Shown here: positions 8,841-17,656 of the stretch, in pieces
Layout of the letters: every line of letters begins with the position of its first letter
Position numbering within the stretch: the stretch's first letter is position 1
Source of the DNA: Roseiarcus sp963780825
GTDB taxonomy: Bacteria > Pseudomonadota > Alphaproteobacteria > Rhizobiales > Beijerinckiaceae
Assembly: GCA_963780825.1 (NCBI GenBank)
Contig: CAWADL010000003.1
Span: 248,001-312,000 of the forward strand
Direction: 5' to 3'
Length of the DNA: 64,000 nt
Translations under genes and position numbers: made by a program
Notes under the pieces: generated by a model
The model's input: only the letters and a program-made list of their open reading frames with translations
What the model was told of the DNA's origin: nothing
The model's database searches: none

Positions 8841-9836
8841 TCAAACCAGCTTCACTGCCATCTTGCCGAAGTTTCCGCCGTGCAGCAGGTCCACCAAAGC
8901 CTGCGGCGTGGCTTCGAGCCCTTCGCGGATCGTCTCGCGGTAACGCAACTTGCCTGACGCCACCAGATCGGCGAGTTCGGCGAGCGCTGTCGGCCACTGC
9001 GGCAAATGGTCGGAGACGATGAAGCCCTCCATCTTGAAGCGGCGAACCAGGAACAGGCGCATGTCCGGCAGGATCGTCGGCGCGCTCTCATAGGAGGCGA
9101 TCAGACCGCAGATCGCGATGCGCGCGAAATCGTTGATGTTGCGCAGGCATTGCTGGAACGGCTCGCCACCGACGTTCTCAAACAGCCCGTCGAGGCCCTT
9201 CGGCAGAGCCGCCTTCATCTCATCGGCAAAGTTGGCGCTCTTGTGATCGACGCAGGCGTCGAAGCCGAGTTCGTCGCGCACATAGGCGCATTTCTCAGCG
9301 CCGCCGGCGATGCCGACGACGCGCGCGCCCTTGGCTTTCGCCAGCTGCCCAACCACCCCACCGACCGCGCCCGACGCCGCGGAGACAACCACCGTCTCGC
9401 CCGGCTTCGGCTTGATGATCTCATTGAGCCCATACCAGGCGGTGACGCCGGGCATGCCGACGACGCCGAGATAGGCGGAGAGGGGGATCGAGGGATTGCC
9501 AACCTTCATCCAACCGGTCCCGTCGCTCAGTGAATATTCCTGCCAGCCGCCGGGGCCGACAACCAAATCGCCGGCTTTGAAATGCCCATGGCGCGCGTCT
9601 ACGACTTCGCCGACGGCGCCGCCGCCCATCACCGCGCCGAGCTCCTGCGGCTTGGCGTAGCTCTTGGCCTCATTAAGCCGGCCGCGCATGTAGGGATCGA
9701 GCGACAGATAGTGGTGGCGGACGACGATCTGGCCTTCGCGCGCGCTCGGGACTGGGGATTCGGTGAAGCGGAAGTTTGAAGCTGAAACCTTGTCCGTCGG
9801 GCGGGAGTCGAAGACGATTTGTTTGTTTGTGGCCAC
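8841..9836 (-). CDS. NADP-dependent medium-chain reductase (YncB/CurA/LTB4DH-like)
   Basis: A zinc-free medium-chain dehydrogenase/reductase of 331 residues. LSLDPYMRGR (44-53) is the signature of the leukotriene B4 12-hydroxydehydrogenase/CurA group, which reduce activated C=C bonds such as alkenals, and AASGAVGGVVG (153-163) is the NADPH-binding loop. No zinc-ligand cysteines are present. The start is GTG with GGAGG seven bases upstream. It converges on the acyl-CoA dehydrogenase gene and is bracketed by two family C palindromes. The physiological substrate is unknown; detoxification of reactive aldehydes or enones is the family's usual role. Confidence 0.9.
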   Translation of the reverse strand: MATNKQIVFDSRPTDKVSASNFRFTESPVPSAREGQIVVRHHYLSLDPYMRGRLNEAKSYAKPQELGAVMGGGAVGEVVDARHGHFKAGDLVVGPGGWQEYSLSDGTGWMKVGNPSIPLSAYLGVVGMPGVTAWYGLNEIIKPKPGETVVVSAASGAVGGVVGQLAKAKGARVVGIAGGAEKCAYVRDELGFDACVDHKSANFADEMKAALPKGLDGLFENVGGEPFQQCLRNINDFARIAICGLIASYESAPTILPDMRLFLVRRFKMEGFIVSDHLPQWPTALAELADLVASGKLRYRETIREGLEATPQALVDLLHGGNFGKMAVKLV

Positions 9837-9847
9837 GAGCGCACCTC

Positions 9848-9932
9848 CTTCATGTCTTTGTGAAACCCTTTGGGCCTTGGTGGTGAAAGGGGTTCACCAC
9901 CAAGGCACAAAGGGTTTCACGAAGACGCCAAG
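9848..9932. repeat. Dispersed palindrome family C, copy 2
   Basis: An inverted repeat centred on TGGTGAAAGGGGTTCACCA, flanked by CCTTGGTGG/CCACCAAGG and CTTCATGTCTTTGTG/CACGAAGA. It lies just upstream of the GTG start of the medium-chain reductase. Confidence 0.85.
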
Positions 9933-9962
9933 ATATGGGGGTCTACGCCTCAGCGCAAAGGT

Positions 9963-11254
9963 TCAGGCCTTCGGCGCGTAAGCCGCCGGGTCGAGGGTCG
10001 CGGGGCGGCCTTCCAGAGTAAGAGCGGTCAGTCGCTCCGGCGTGCGGGCGATGATGCGCCCCTGTCGCACTACGTAGAGCCGCTCAGCGCGCAGCCGCAC
10101 TGCCTCGATCGGATCGGCGGCCTGCAGCACCACGAAATCCGCGTTGGCGCCGACACGCAGCCCGTAGCCTTCGAGCCCCATTACCCGCGCCGGCGTTTCC
10201 GTAACGGCGCCGAAACTCCACGCGATCGCCTCCCGGCTCGTCATGGGAACCGCGTGAACCGCCATATGCGCGACGTCGAGCATGTCCGCGCCGCCCAATC
10301 CGTACCAGGGGTCCATCACGCAATCCTGGCCGAGCGCGACATTGACGCCAGCCGCCCGCAGCTCCGGGATGCGAGTCAGGCCGCGACGCTTCGGATAAGT
10401 GTCGTGCCGCCCTTGCAGGGTGATGTTGATGAGCGGGTTCGCCACGACGTTGATGCCTGACTCCGCGATCAGCGGGATCAGTTTCGAGACGTAGTAATTG
10501 TCCATCGAATGCATCGAGGTCGCGTGGCTGGCGGTCGCGCGCGCGCCGAGGCCGAGCCGCAGCGCCTCCGCCGCCAAGGTCTCGATGTGCCGCGAATTCG
10601 GATCGTCGGTTTCGTCGCAATGCAGGTCGATCGGCAGGCCGCGCTCGGCGGCGATCTCGCACAAAGCTTTCACCGACGCCGCGCCGTCAGCCATCGTTCG
10701 CTCGAAATGCGGGATGCCGCCGACGACGTCGACGCCCAAGTCGAGCGCGCGCGCGAGGTTCTTTGCAGCATTGGGCGAACGCAAATAGCCGTCCTGGGGG
10801 AAGGCGACGAGTTGCAGGTCCAGATAAGGTTTGACTTGATTCTTGACGGCGAGCAGCGCCTCGACCGCGAGCAGTCGATCGTCACAGACGTCGACGTGTG
10901 TGCGGACCGCGAGCAGGCCGCGGGAAACCGCGAGATCGCAGTAGCGCAACGCGCGTTCCGCGACCGCCTCGTGGGTCAGCAGCGGCTTAAGTTCGCCCCA
11001 GAGCGCGATGCCCTCAAGCAGCGTGCCCGACATATTCAGGCGCGGCAGGCCGAGCGACAGTGTGGCGTCGAGATGGAAATGACAATCAACGAAAGGCGGG
11101 GAGACGAGCCGGCCTTTCGCGTCGACTGTTTTCGCTTGCGTCCGATCTGCAGGCTCGGCTCGATCGCGACGATGCGCCCGTCGCGCGCGGCGATGTCGAG
11201 AGCCGGAGGCCCGTCGGGAAGCGTGGCGTTGCGGACGAGGAGATCGAGGGTCAT
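9963..11254 (-). CDS. Cytosine deaminase-like amidohydrolase, frameshifted near its N-terminus
   Basis: The N-terminus (MTLDLLVRNATLPDG) starts at ATG 11254; after about 35 codons the frame changes near 11147 and stays open to 9963. Restoring one missing base gives 430 residues, normal for the family. The protein has the metal-binding HFH in FVDCHFHLD, then HCDE, SHATSM and DCVMDPWY, all matching cytosine deaminase/N-isopropylammelide hydrolase members that deaminate nucleobases or triazines. Its start overlaps the degraded end of mazF (ATGA). The BMP-type nucleoside transporter genes lie further upstream on the same strand, supporting a nucleobase role. Enzyme specificity within the family is not decided by these motifs. 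Confidence 0.8.
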
Positions 11255-11626
11255 GCTGCGCCCAAATCGCTTGGCCGAGACACCGCAGAGAAAGGCAATT
11301 TTGCCTTCTCACATCCGAAAGCAGATTCAGATCGACGCTTTCATGCCCGAGAAATCGGATCGGGACGCGCAAGCGCATCGAGGCTTCGCACTGCGAAGAC
11401 AAGAATTTCTCCCTCAATCGAGGAAAGCCTGCCGGCAGCACGACGCTGGAGTTGAACGGGCCGAATTTGGCTCGTGATCGGGCAGACGATAATAAATCGC
11501 GCGCCCTCGAAAAAGTCGCGCTGGGGAAACCACCAGCACTGGACGGCGTCCGCCTTGTTCGCGTCCCGTCCGGGGGTCCAAATCGGTCCAGATGATGTCG
11601 CCTGCGTCGGGAACGTAATCAGTCAT
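11251..11626 (-). pseudogene. mazF: mazF toxin gene, broken by about five frame changes
   Basis: The gene begins at ATG 11626, overlapping mazE by eight bases, as in many mazEF pairs. DIIWTDLDPRTGREQ and RRPVLVVSP are typical of the MazF endoribonuclease N-terminus. The rest of the domain is recognisable only by switching frames: FFEGARFIIVCPITSQIRP, then FNSSVVLPAG, then GEILVFAVRSLDALARP, then IRFLGHESVDLNLLSDVR, then a tail ending in a TGA that overlaps the amidohydrolase start. Each fragment matches the expected MazF order, so the gene was intact recently or is damaged by sequence errors. As written it cannot make toxin. Confidence 0.75.
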
Positions 11627-11864
11627 CGTCAACTTTCCCGCCCACGTCTTCGCCCCAATCCCAGGCCTCGCGCATCGCCTCGGGGGTCATGTTCTCCATC
11701 ATCTGTTCCCAGGTGAGGGTCTTGCGCACCGGCTCGACGATGATCCGCCCGCCCTCGGCTCGGACTTCGACCTTTTGACCTTCGGTCACCCCAATCTCAG
11801 CCGCCAGAGCCTGCGGCAAACGCACCCCGAGAGAATTTCCCCATTTCGACACAAGAACCTGCAT
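11619..11864 (-). CDS. mazE: MazE-type antitoxin (AbrB/MazE fold)
   Basis: An 81-residue protein. MQVLVSKWGNSLGVRLPQALA is the swapped-hairpin DNA-binding half of MazE/SpoVT-AbrB antitoxins, and the acidic C-terminal half (EQMMENMTPEAMREAWDWGED) is the toxin-binding tail. AGGAGGC lies about nine bases before the ATG. MazE neutralises MazF and represses its own operon; ATAGACAATGTATATCC upstream (about 11886-11903) could hold the operator. The gene itself is intact while mazF is not. Confidence 0.85.
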   Translation of the reverse strand: MQVLVSKWGNSLGVRLPQALAAEIGVTEGQKVEVRAEGGRIIVEPVRKTLTWEQMMENMTPEAMREAWDWGEDVGGKVDDD

Positions 11865-11932
11865 GAGCCTCAAGCCTCCTAATGCAGGATATACATTGTC
11901 TATCCCGGTCGCAAGTCCAGAGGGGCCGGCAT

Positions 11933-12017
11933 TCTTGTGTCCTTTGTGCCTCCTTCGCGCCTTGGTGGTGAAACCTTTCAACACCAAGACACAAAGAACC
12001 ACACCAAGTTCACGAAG
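11933..12017. repeat. Dispersed palindrome family C, copy 3
   Basis: The element has GTGTCCTTTGTGCC at one end and CACGAAGG at the other, with CTTGGTGGTGAAACC facing TTTCAACACCAAG in the centre. It separates mazE from the end of the BMP gene and probably insulates the two transcription units. Confidence 0.8.
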
Positions 12018-12020
12018 GCC

Positions 12021-13100
12021 TCAGCCCTCGACACCCTTCACGTACCAATCAATCACCGCAAGGTCCTTGTCTTCCATCCGCACGCCCTTGGCGAGGCGCT
12101 CCTTGCCGGCTTGATCGACGATCGGACCCGTGAACACGTCATACGACCCGTCAGCCCAGCCCTTCATGATCTTATCGCCCTCGGCCTTGATATTGTCGGG
12201 CAGGCTCTTGTTGTAAGGCGCAATCTTCACCGAGCCGTCTTTCACGCCCCACCAGGAATCGCCGGACTTCCAGCTGCCGTCGAGCACCGCTTTGGCGCGC
12301 GAGGTGTAATAGGGCGCCCAGATGTCGAGGATCGAAGTCAGGCAGGCGTGTGGCGCGAAGCGCGACATGTCGGCGCCCTGGCCGAAGCCGAAGATCTTCT
12401 TCTTCTCGCACACCTGCAGCGCCGCAGGACTGTCCGTGTGGGTGGTGATGAAATCGCAGCCGAGATTGGCGAGCGTCTCGGCGGCGGCCGACTCCTTGGC
12501 CGGATCCAACCAGGAATCAATCATCACCAGCTTGACCTTGATGTTGGGGTTCACCGATTGCGCGGCTAGCGCGTAGGAATTCACGCCCATCACGACCTCG
12601 GGCACCTTGAACGAGCCGAGATAACCGATCACGCCGGTCTTCGACATCATGCCGGAAATCTTGCCCATCACCGCGCGGGCTTCGTGGAAGCGGTTGTTGT
12701 AGGTGGCGACGTTGTCCGCGCGCTTGAAGCCGGTGCAGTGCTCGAACTTCACATCGGGGAATTCCTTGGCGACCGCCAGCGTTTGGTCCATGTAGCCGAA
12801 CGAGCTGGTGAAGATCAGCTTGTGGCCAGATTTGGCGAGATCGCGGATGACCGGGATCGCGCTCTGATCCTCGTTGACGTTCTCGACATAATCGGCGGTG
12901 ACTTTGCCGCCCATCGCGGCGACCATCTCCTTGCGCGCCTTCTCATGCGCCCAGGTCCATCCCCAGTCGCCGACCGGCCCAAGATAGATGTAGCCGACCT
13001 TCAGCGCTTCGTCGCCGAGCGCCACCTTGTTGATAAAAGGCGCGGCCAGCGCCGCGGCGCCCACGGACTTGATCAGGCTGCGCCGATTGATTGTAGTCAT
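12021..13100 (-). CDS. BMP-family ABC transporter substrate-binding protein (nucleoside-type)
   Basis: A periplasmic binding protein of the basic membrane protein (BMP/Med) family, 359 residues. The leader has NRRSLIKSVG, a twin-arginine-like motif, followed by a hydrophobic segment. The mature part shows the family order: VGYIYLGPVGDWGWTWAH, FTSSFGYMD, KTGVIGYLGS and GYNNRFHEARA-like elements. Members bind nucleosides, purines or related molecules. It is the last gene of a four-gene ABC operon, 22 bp after the second permease. Confidence 0.9.
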   Translation of the reverse strand: MTTINRRSLIKSVGAAALAAPFINKVALGDEALKVGYIYLGPVGDWGWTWAHEKARKEMVAAMGGKVTADYVENVNEDQSAIPVIRDLAKSGHKLIFTSSFGYMDQTLAVAKEFPDVKFEHCTGFKRADNVATYNNRFHEARAVMGKISGMMSKTGVIGYLGSFKVPEVVMGVNSYALAAQSVNPNIKVKLVMIDSWLDPAKESAAAETLANLGCDFITTHTDSPAALQVCEKKKIFGFGQGADMSRFAPHACLTSILDIWAPYYTSRAKAVLDGSWKSGDSWWGVKDGSVKIAPYNKSLPDNIKAEGDKIMKGWADGSYDVFTGPIVDQAGKERLAKGVRMEDKDLAVIDWYVKGVEG

Positions 13101-13122
13101 CTGCTTTTCTCCTCCAAAAAAT

Positions 13123-14088
13123 TCACGCGTCGGGGATGAACGGTTTGCCTAAACACGCGGGCGCCTCCGACCCGCCGCGGGCGCGGGCGGACATCACGGC
13201 CAGCACGATGATCGCCATCAGATAGGGCATCGACGCCCAGAACTGGCTCGGAAGAAACGAAAATCCGGAGGCCTTGGCGTAGAGTTCGAGCGTCATGAAC
13301 AGGCCGAAGAAGTAGGCGCCGCCGAGCAACCTGCCCGCCCGCCAGCCCGAGAATACAACCAGCGCCAGCGCGATCCAGCCGCGGCCGGCGGTCATCCGCT
13401 CGGCCCATAGCGGCGTGATCACCATCGAGAAGTAGGCGCCGCCGATCCCCGCCATCGCGCCGCCGAACATGACAGCGAGATAGCGAACACCGATCACCGA
13501 ATAACCGATCGAATGGGCGGAAAGATCGTTCTCGCCGACGGCGCGCAGCACGAGGCCGGCGCGAGATCGGGTCAAGAACCACCCGACCGCCACGACCATC
13601 AGCAACGAGAGATAGACTAGCGGACTGTAGCCGAACAACACTTTACCAATCGGATGTTGCGCGAGCGAGTCGGGAAATATCTGATCAAACGGCTGGATCG
13701 CCACGCCAACGTAGCCCGTGCCGATCAGCGAAGAGATGCCGGTCCCGAAAATGACCAGAGCTAGCCCGCTAGCGACTTGATTGGCGCCGAGCGTCAACAC
13801 CATGAAGCCAAAAAGCAGGGAAGACAAAAGCCCCGCGATCGCCGCAGCGACTATACCAAGCCAAGGGCCTATCGTCGCCAACCACGGATACGCGTCCGCG
13901 AGGTCCGGGTCCGAACAGGCGAAGGTGACGGCGAAGCCGGCGAGAGCGCCGCACAGCATCATGCCCTCGACGCCCAAATTGAGCACGCCGCTCTTCTCGG
14001 CGACCAGTTCACCCGTCGCGGCCAACAAGATCGGCGTCGAAAGGTTGACGACGGTGAGAAACGCCGCAATGACGAGATCGAGGCTCAT
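13123..14088 (-). CDS. ABC transporter permease (nucleoside type), second subunit
   Basis: A 321-residue BPD_transp_2 permease with about eight to ten membrane helices. SGVLNLGVEGMMLCGAL and GANQVASGLALVIFGTGIS are the conserved cytoplasmic-loop signatures of BMP-linked permeases. The ATG at 14088 overlaps the TGA of the first permease (ATGA), so translation is coupled; the open frame extends much further upstream but only as a shadow of that gene. Confidence 0.92.
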   Translation of the reverse strand: MSLDLVIAAFLTVVNLSTPILLAATGELVAEKSGVLNLGVEGMMLCGALAGFAVTFACSDPDLADAYPWLATIGPWLGIVAAAIAGLLSSLLFGFMVLTLGANQVASGLALVIFGTGISSLIGTGYVGVAIQPFDQIFPDSLAQHPIGKVLFGYSPLVYLSLLMVVAVGWFLTRSRAGLVLRAVGENDLSAHSIGYSVIGVRYLAVMFGGAMAGIGGAYFSMVITPLWAERMTAGRGWIALALVVFSGWRAGRLLGGAYFFGLFMTLELYAKASGFSFLPSQFWASMPYLMAIIVLAVMSARARGGSEAPACLGKPFIPDA

Positions 14089-15173
14089 GCGCGTGCCGCC
14101 GCGGATTTCGCCGCGCCCCAATCGATGCGCAGGCGCCGGCGCACCAGCACGTCGCTCGCGAGAATGAAGAACAACATCATCGCCTGAAAGATGCCGGCGG
14201 TCGCGCTCGGCACGTGCACCGTCGTCTGCGCGACCTGGCCGCCGACATAGGAAATCGCCAGCACGATCCCCGCGAGGAAAATGCCGAGGGGATGCAATCG
14301 GCCAAGAAACGAGACGATGATCGCGGTGAAGCCATAGCCCGAGGGAAAGCCCAGATTGATCTGGCCGGATTGCGTCGTCACCTCGAGCACGCCCGCCAAT
14401 CCCGCCATCGCGCCGGAAATCAACATCGTGCTCCAGATCGCGTTGGAGGCGCGGTAGCCGGCATAGCGCGCCGCCTTCGGCGCTTCTCCGACGATGCGCA
14501 CGCCGAGCCCGAATTCCGAGCGCGCCATGATCAGCCAGAAAAACAACGCCAGCACAAACGAGATGTAGAGGCCTGGCGGGAACGGCAGCCCGAACAGGTC
14601 GGCGGGCAGGCGCTGATCGGCTGTGAACGGCGCGGATTGCGGGAAATTCTGGCCGTTCGGATCCTTCCAAGGGCCCGTCACCAGATAGTTGAGCAATTGC
14701 AGCGCGACGTAGACCAGCATCAGGCTAGAGAGAATCTCATTGACGCCGTAGCGGTTGCGCAAAAAGGCGACCGGCGCGGCCCACAACGCCCCCGCCGCCA
14801 TTCCGACGAGTATCATCAGCGGCACGATCCAGGGCCCGTGCATCGATTGTGTGAGGATGGCGACGCCCGCCGCGCCGAGCGCGCCGAGCAAATATTGGCC
14901 CTCCGCGCCAATGTTCCAGACCTTGGCTTGGTTGCCGAGCGTCAATCCCAGCGCAATCAGGATGAGCGGCGCCGCCTTGGCGGCGACATCCTGCCATTTG
15001 TAGGATGCGAGCACCGGCGTGAAGAAAATATCAAATACCGCGCGCGGACCATCGTAGCCGAGGCCTTGAAAGATAATGGCGCCGACGATCATCGTCATCA
15101 CGACGGCGCCGATCGGGCTCAAGGCCAGCATGACGCGGCTGAGTTCGCGGCGTTTCTCCAGCCTAATGCGCAT
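14085..15173 (-). CDS. ABC transporter permease (nucleoside type), first subunit
   Basis: A 362-residue permease with about ten membrane helices and the LGNQAKVWNIGAEGQYLLGAL signature near residue 90 of this family, followed by GVNEILSSLMLVYVALQ. It starts 11 bases inside the end of the ATPase gene and overlaps the second permease at its own end, as expected for equimolar subunits of one transporter. Confidence 0.92.
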   Translation of the reverse strand: MRIRLEKRRELSRVMLALSPIGAVVMTMIVGAIIFQGLGYDGPRAVFDIFFTPVLASYKWQDVAAKAAPLILIALGLTLGNQAKVWNIGAEGQYLLGALGAAGVAILTQSMHGPWIVPLMILVGMAAGALWAAPVAFLRNRYGVNEILSSLMLVYVALQLLNYLVTGPWKDPNGQNFPQSAPFTADQRLPADLFGLPFPPGLYISFVLALFFWLIMARSEFGLGVRIVGEAPKAARYAGYRASNAIWSTMLISGAMAGLAGVLEVTTQSGQINLGFPSGYGFTAIIVSFLGRLHPLGIFLAGIVLAISYVGGQVAQTTVHVPSATAGIFQAMMLFFILASDVLVRRRLRIDWGAAKSAAARA

Positions 15174-16734
15174 GCAGAGCCTCGGTCATCTCGACGGTCG
15201 CCTGCGGATCGCCATGCACGCCGCCCATCAGCAAACCGATCTCTTCGATCGACACTTCCCCGACCTTCAGCAGGCGCGACAGTGAGCCGAGATTGATGAC
15301 GACCAGCGAGTTGCAGAGCTCCAGCAGCTCGTCCAGGTCTTGTGAGATGACGAGAATGGCGCAGCCTCGCCCGGCTAGATCGACGAGCGCCTGACGGATC
15401 GCCGCAGCGGCGCCCGCGTCGACGCCCCATGTCGGTTGGCTCACCGCGATCGCCGAAGGCTCCTGCAGTATCTCACGCCCCATGATGAATTTCTGCAGAT
15501 TGCCGCCCGAAAGCGACCCCGCGGTCGACTGATGACCCAACGCCTTGACGGTGAACGCACCGATGACCTTGCTTGCATAAGCGCGCGCGCGGCTCATGCT
15601 GATCAGGCCCGCCGACACGAACCCCATGCGACGGCGGGCGGTCAGGGCGCCGTTCAGCGCGAGCGTCAGGTCCGCCACCGCCGCGTGACCATTGCGCTCC
15701 TCCGGCACCGCGCACAGACCGCGCGCGCGCCGACCGGTCGGGTTGAGCGCGCCGATGGGACGCCCCTCCAAGAGTATTGCCTCGTCCCGCGCAACGGCTT
15801 CGCCGCTCAGCGCCTCCATCAGTTCGTTCTGCCCATTGCCGGCTACGCCCGCCACGCCCAGGATCTCGCCGGCGCGCACGGAGAACGAAACGTCTTTAAG
15901 CGCGACGCCGAAATCGCCGTGCTTGGGCAGCGAAAGGTTGCGGGCCGCGAATTTTTCCGCGCCGAGCGCCCGGCCAGGTCCGCGCGAGATCTCCTTCAGG
16001 TTGGCGCCGATCATCAGCTCGGCCATGCTCTTCGAGGTTTCGTTGCGCGGGTCGCATTCCGCTACGAACTTGCCGCCACGCAGAATGGTCGCGGTTTCGC
16101 ACAGCGCGATGATCTCATGCAGCTTGTGCGAGATGTAGAGGATGGAGCAGCCCTGCGCGGAGAGCTTTCGCAGCGTCTCGAACAATTGCTCGACTTCCTG
16201 CGGCGTGAGCACCGAGGTCGGCTCGTCCATGATGAGCAATTTGGGGTTCAAAAGCAGCGCGCGCACGATCTCGATGCGCTGCCGCTCGCCGACGCTGAGC
16301 GTCGAGACGATCCGGCGAGGGTCAAGCTTCAGGCCGTAGAGATCGAGCACGCGGCGAATTTCGGCTTCAAGTTCGCGTTGTGAGAATTTTGCGTCGAGCC
16401 CCAGCGCGATATTCTCAAGCACGGTCAGCGCTTCGAACAGCGAGAAGTGTTGAAACACCATCCCGACGCCGAGCCGTCGCGCCGCGCGCGGACTGGTCAC
16501 CTGCACCGGGTCGCCATTCCAAAGGATCTCGCCGGAGTCCGGTGCGAGGACGCCGTAGATCATTTTGACGAGCGTCGACTTTCCTGCACCGTTCTCGCCG
16601 AGCAGCGCATGGATCTCGCCGGGTTTGACCTTTAAGTTTACGCTGTCATTCGCCAGCACGCCGGGAAAGCGCTTTGTCACGCCCCGCAATTCGAGGCGCG
16701 GCTTTACCTGCTGTGAACTGCCCAAATCCGCCAT
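15163..16734 (-). CDS. ABC transporter ATP-binding protein, two fused ATPase domains (nucleoside/sugar type)
   Basis: A double-ATPase subunit of about 523 residues. The first domain has a complete Walker A (GENGAGKST), signature LSVGERQRIEI and Walker B (LLIMDEPTSVLTP). The second domain has a weak P-loop (GVAGNGQNE), a good signature (LSGGNLQKF) and a degenerate Walker B (AIAVSQPTWGVD, without the DEP pair). Such asymmetry is usual for RbsA-like and BMP-linked ATPases. It is the first gene of the operon. The ATG at 16734 is taken; a GTG at 16758 with GGGAGGG upstream would add eight residues and cannot be excluded. Confidence 0.9.
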   Translation of the reverse strand: MADLGSSQQVKPRLELRGVTKRFPGVLANDSVNLKVKPGEIHALLGENGAGKSTLVKMIYGVLAPDSGEILWNGDPVQVTSPRAARRLGVGMVFQHFSLFEALTVLENIALGLDAKFSQRELEAEIRRVLDLYGLKLDPRRIVSTLSVGERQRIEIVRALLLNPKLLIMDEPTSVLTPQEVEQLFETLRKLSAQGCSILYISHKLHEIIALCETATILRGGKFVAECDPRNETSKSMAELMIGANLKEISRGPGRALGAEKFAARNLSLPKHGDFGVALKDVSFSVRAGEILGVAGVAGNGQNELMEALSGEAVARDEAILLEGRPIGALNPTGRRARGLCAVPEERNGHAAVADLTLALNGALTARRRMGFVSAGLISMSRARAYASKVIGAFTVKALGHQSTAGSLSGGNLQKFIMGREILQEPSAIAVSQPTWGVDAGAAAAIRQALVDLAGRGCAILVISQDLDELLELCNSLVVINLGSLSRLLKVGEVSIEEIGLLMGGVHGDPQATVEMTEALHAH

Positions 16735-16951
16735 AAAGCCCCCGCGCCTTCGCTTCACTGCGAGACGCGCCCTCCCGAATGCAAAGTCCGCGCCTTGCCG
16801 AGCGGCGCCGTTTTTTGATGCGGGGAACTTACACCTCCAATGCCGTCGCCCGTCAATTGGGCGCCGGCGCCTATTTTCTATACCGCGAGGAAGGGGCGTT
16901 GCCGCCTCCGGCGAGTTATGAAAAGCGCTCGAAGCTTAGAGAGAGGGTCAG

Positions 16952-17449
16952 ATGCCGACTTTGGAGCAAGACCTGGAATTTTTGCGCGGCGCTTTCGATG
17001 TCGCGCGCCGCGCGCGCGACGCCGGCGATCACCCGTTCGGTTCCATCCTTGTCGGGCCTGACGGCGAAAGGCTACGCGACCAAGGCAACGGATATCGCGA
17101 GGAAGGGGGCGATCGAACGGCGCACGCGGAGCGACTGCTCGCGTCCTGGGCGGCGAAGGCGTTCGACCTCGGCTATTTGCAGCGATGCACGCTTTATAGT
17201 TCGGCTGAGCCCTGTGCGATGTGCGCCGGCGCGATTTACTGGGCTGGCATTGGCCGCGTGGTTTACGGTCAGAGCGAGGAGGGACTTAAGGCCGCGACCG
17301 GAGCGCATGACGAAAATCCTACCCTGGCCCTGCCCTGCCGCAGCGTGTTTGCGGCGGGTCAACGAGAGACCGAAGTCCTCGGTCCATTGCTGGAGGAAGA
17401 AGCTGCATCCCTGCAGAATGGATATTGGGGCGGGCGCGAGGCTGGCTAG
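16952..17449 (+). CDS. Nucleoside deaminase (CMP/dCMP deaminase superfamily, guanine/tRNA-adenosine deaminase-like)
   Basis: A 165-residue zinc deaminase. HAE (residues about 53-55) supplies one zinc ligand and the proton-shuttling glutamate, and PCAMC (about 88-92) supplies the two cysteine ligands. DHPFGSILV and the motif around TLYSSAEPCAMCAGAIYWAGI are typical of cytosolic nucleobase/nucleoside deaminases. GAGAGGG precedes the ATG. It diverges from the BMP transporter operon, which suggests it acts on imported nucleosides or bases; the exact substrate is not determined. Confidence 0.88.
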   Translation: MPTLEQDLEFLRGAFDVARRARDAGDHPFGSILVGPDGERLRDQGNGYREEGGDRTAHAERLLASWAAKAFDLGYLQRCTLYSSAEPCAMCAGAIYWAGIGRVVYGQSEEGLKAATGAHDENPTLALPCRSVFAAGQRETEVLGPLLEEEAASLQNGYWGGREAG

Positions 17450-17477
17450 CCGTAGTGGCTTATTAAGCAAGAATATA

Positions 17478-17504
17478 TCCGGTCGCCATGAGATGGCGAC
17501 CGGA
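17478..17504. terminator. Convergent-gene hairpin, likely terminator
   Basis: A perfect 12-bp stem (TCCGGTCGCCAT / ATGGCGACCGGA) with a three-base GAG loop lies between the deaminase (plus) and the 28-residue peptide gene (minus). On the minus strand it is followed by ATATATTC, a weak T-rich tract; on the plus strand it is followed by GAATAAAC. Confidence 0.55.
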
Positions 17505-17523
17505 GAATAAACGAGTAGACAGA

Positions 17524-17610
17524 TTAATGATGCCAGAATAGCGCCAGTAGAATGATGACCGGAAGCGGAATACCAATCAGCCAAAGCAGAGCGCCTTTAC
17601 CGAAACCCAT
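17524..17610 (-). CDS. 28-residue membrane peptide under an EcfG-type promoter
   Basis: A 28-codon frame encodes a Gly-Lys start, one hydrophobic helix (ALLWLIGIPLPVIILLALFW, about 7-26) and two terminal histidines. It is preceded by a very strong ribosome binding site, GGAGGAGGG, four bases before the ATG. An exact GGAAC-N16-CGTT promoter lies on the same strand with its -10 element 47 bases upstream. The size, ribosome binding site and promoter together argue for a real gene. Function unknown; single-helix peptides of this kind often modulate membrane enzymes or respond to envelope stress. Confidence 0.8.
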   Translation of the reverse strand: MGFGKGALLWLIGIPLPVIILLALFWHH

Positions 17611-17656
17611 GTTTCCCTCCTCCAAAAGCGGGGGTCACGATCGACCTTGCTTCAAA

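Noticed and set aside
14089..14670. N-terminal extension of the second ABC permease to 14670
   Set aside because: This open frame is antisense-free but lies wholly inside the first permease gene in another frame; the family start is at 14088 with ATGA coupling.
16825..16855. GGAAC at about 16829 as an EcfG promoter for the nucleoside deaminase
   Set aside because: The spacing to the nearest CGTC is 15 bases and the -10 element does not match, unlike the seven accepted sites.
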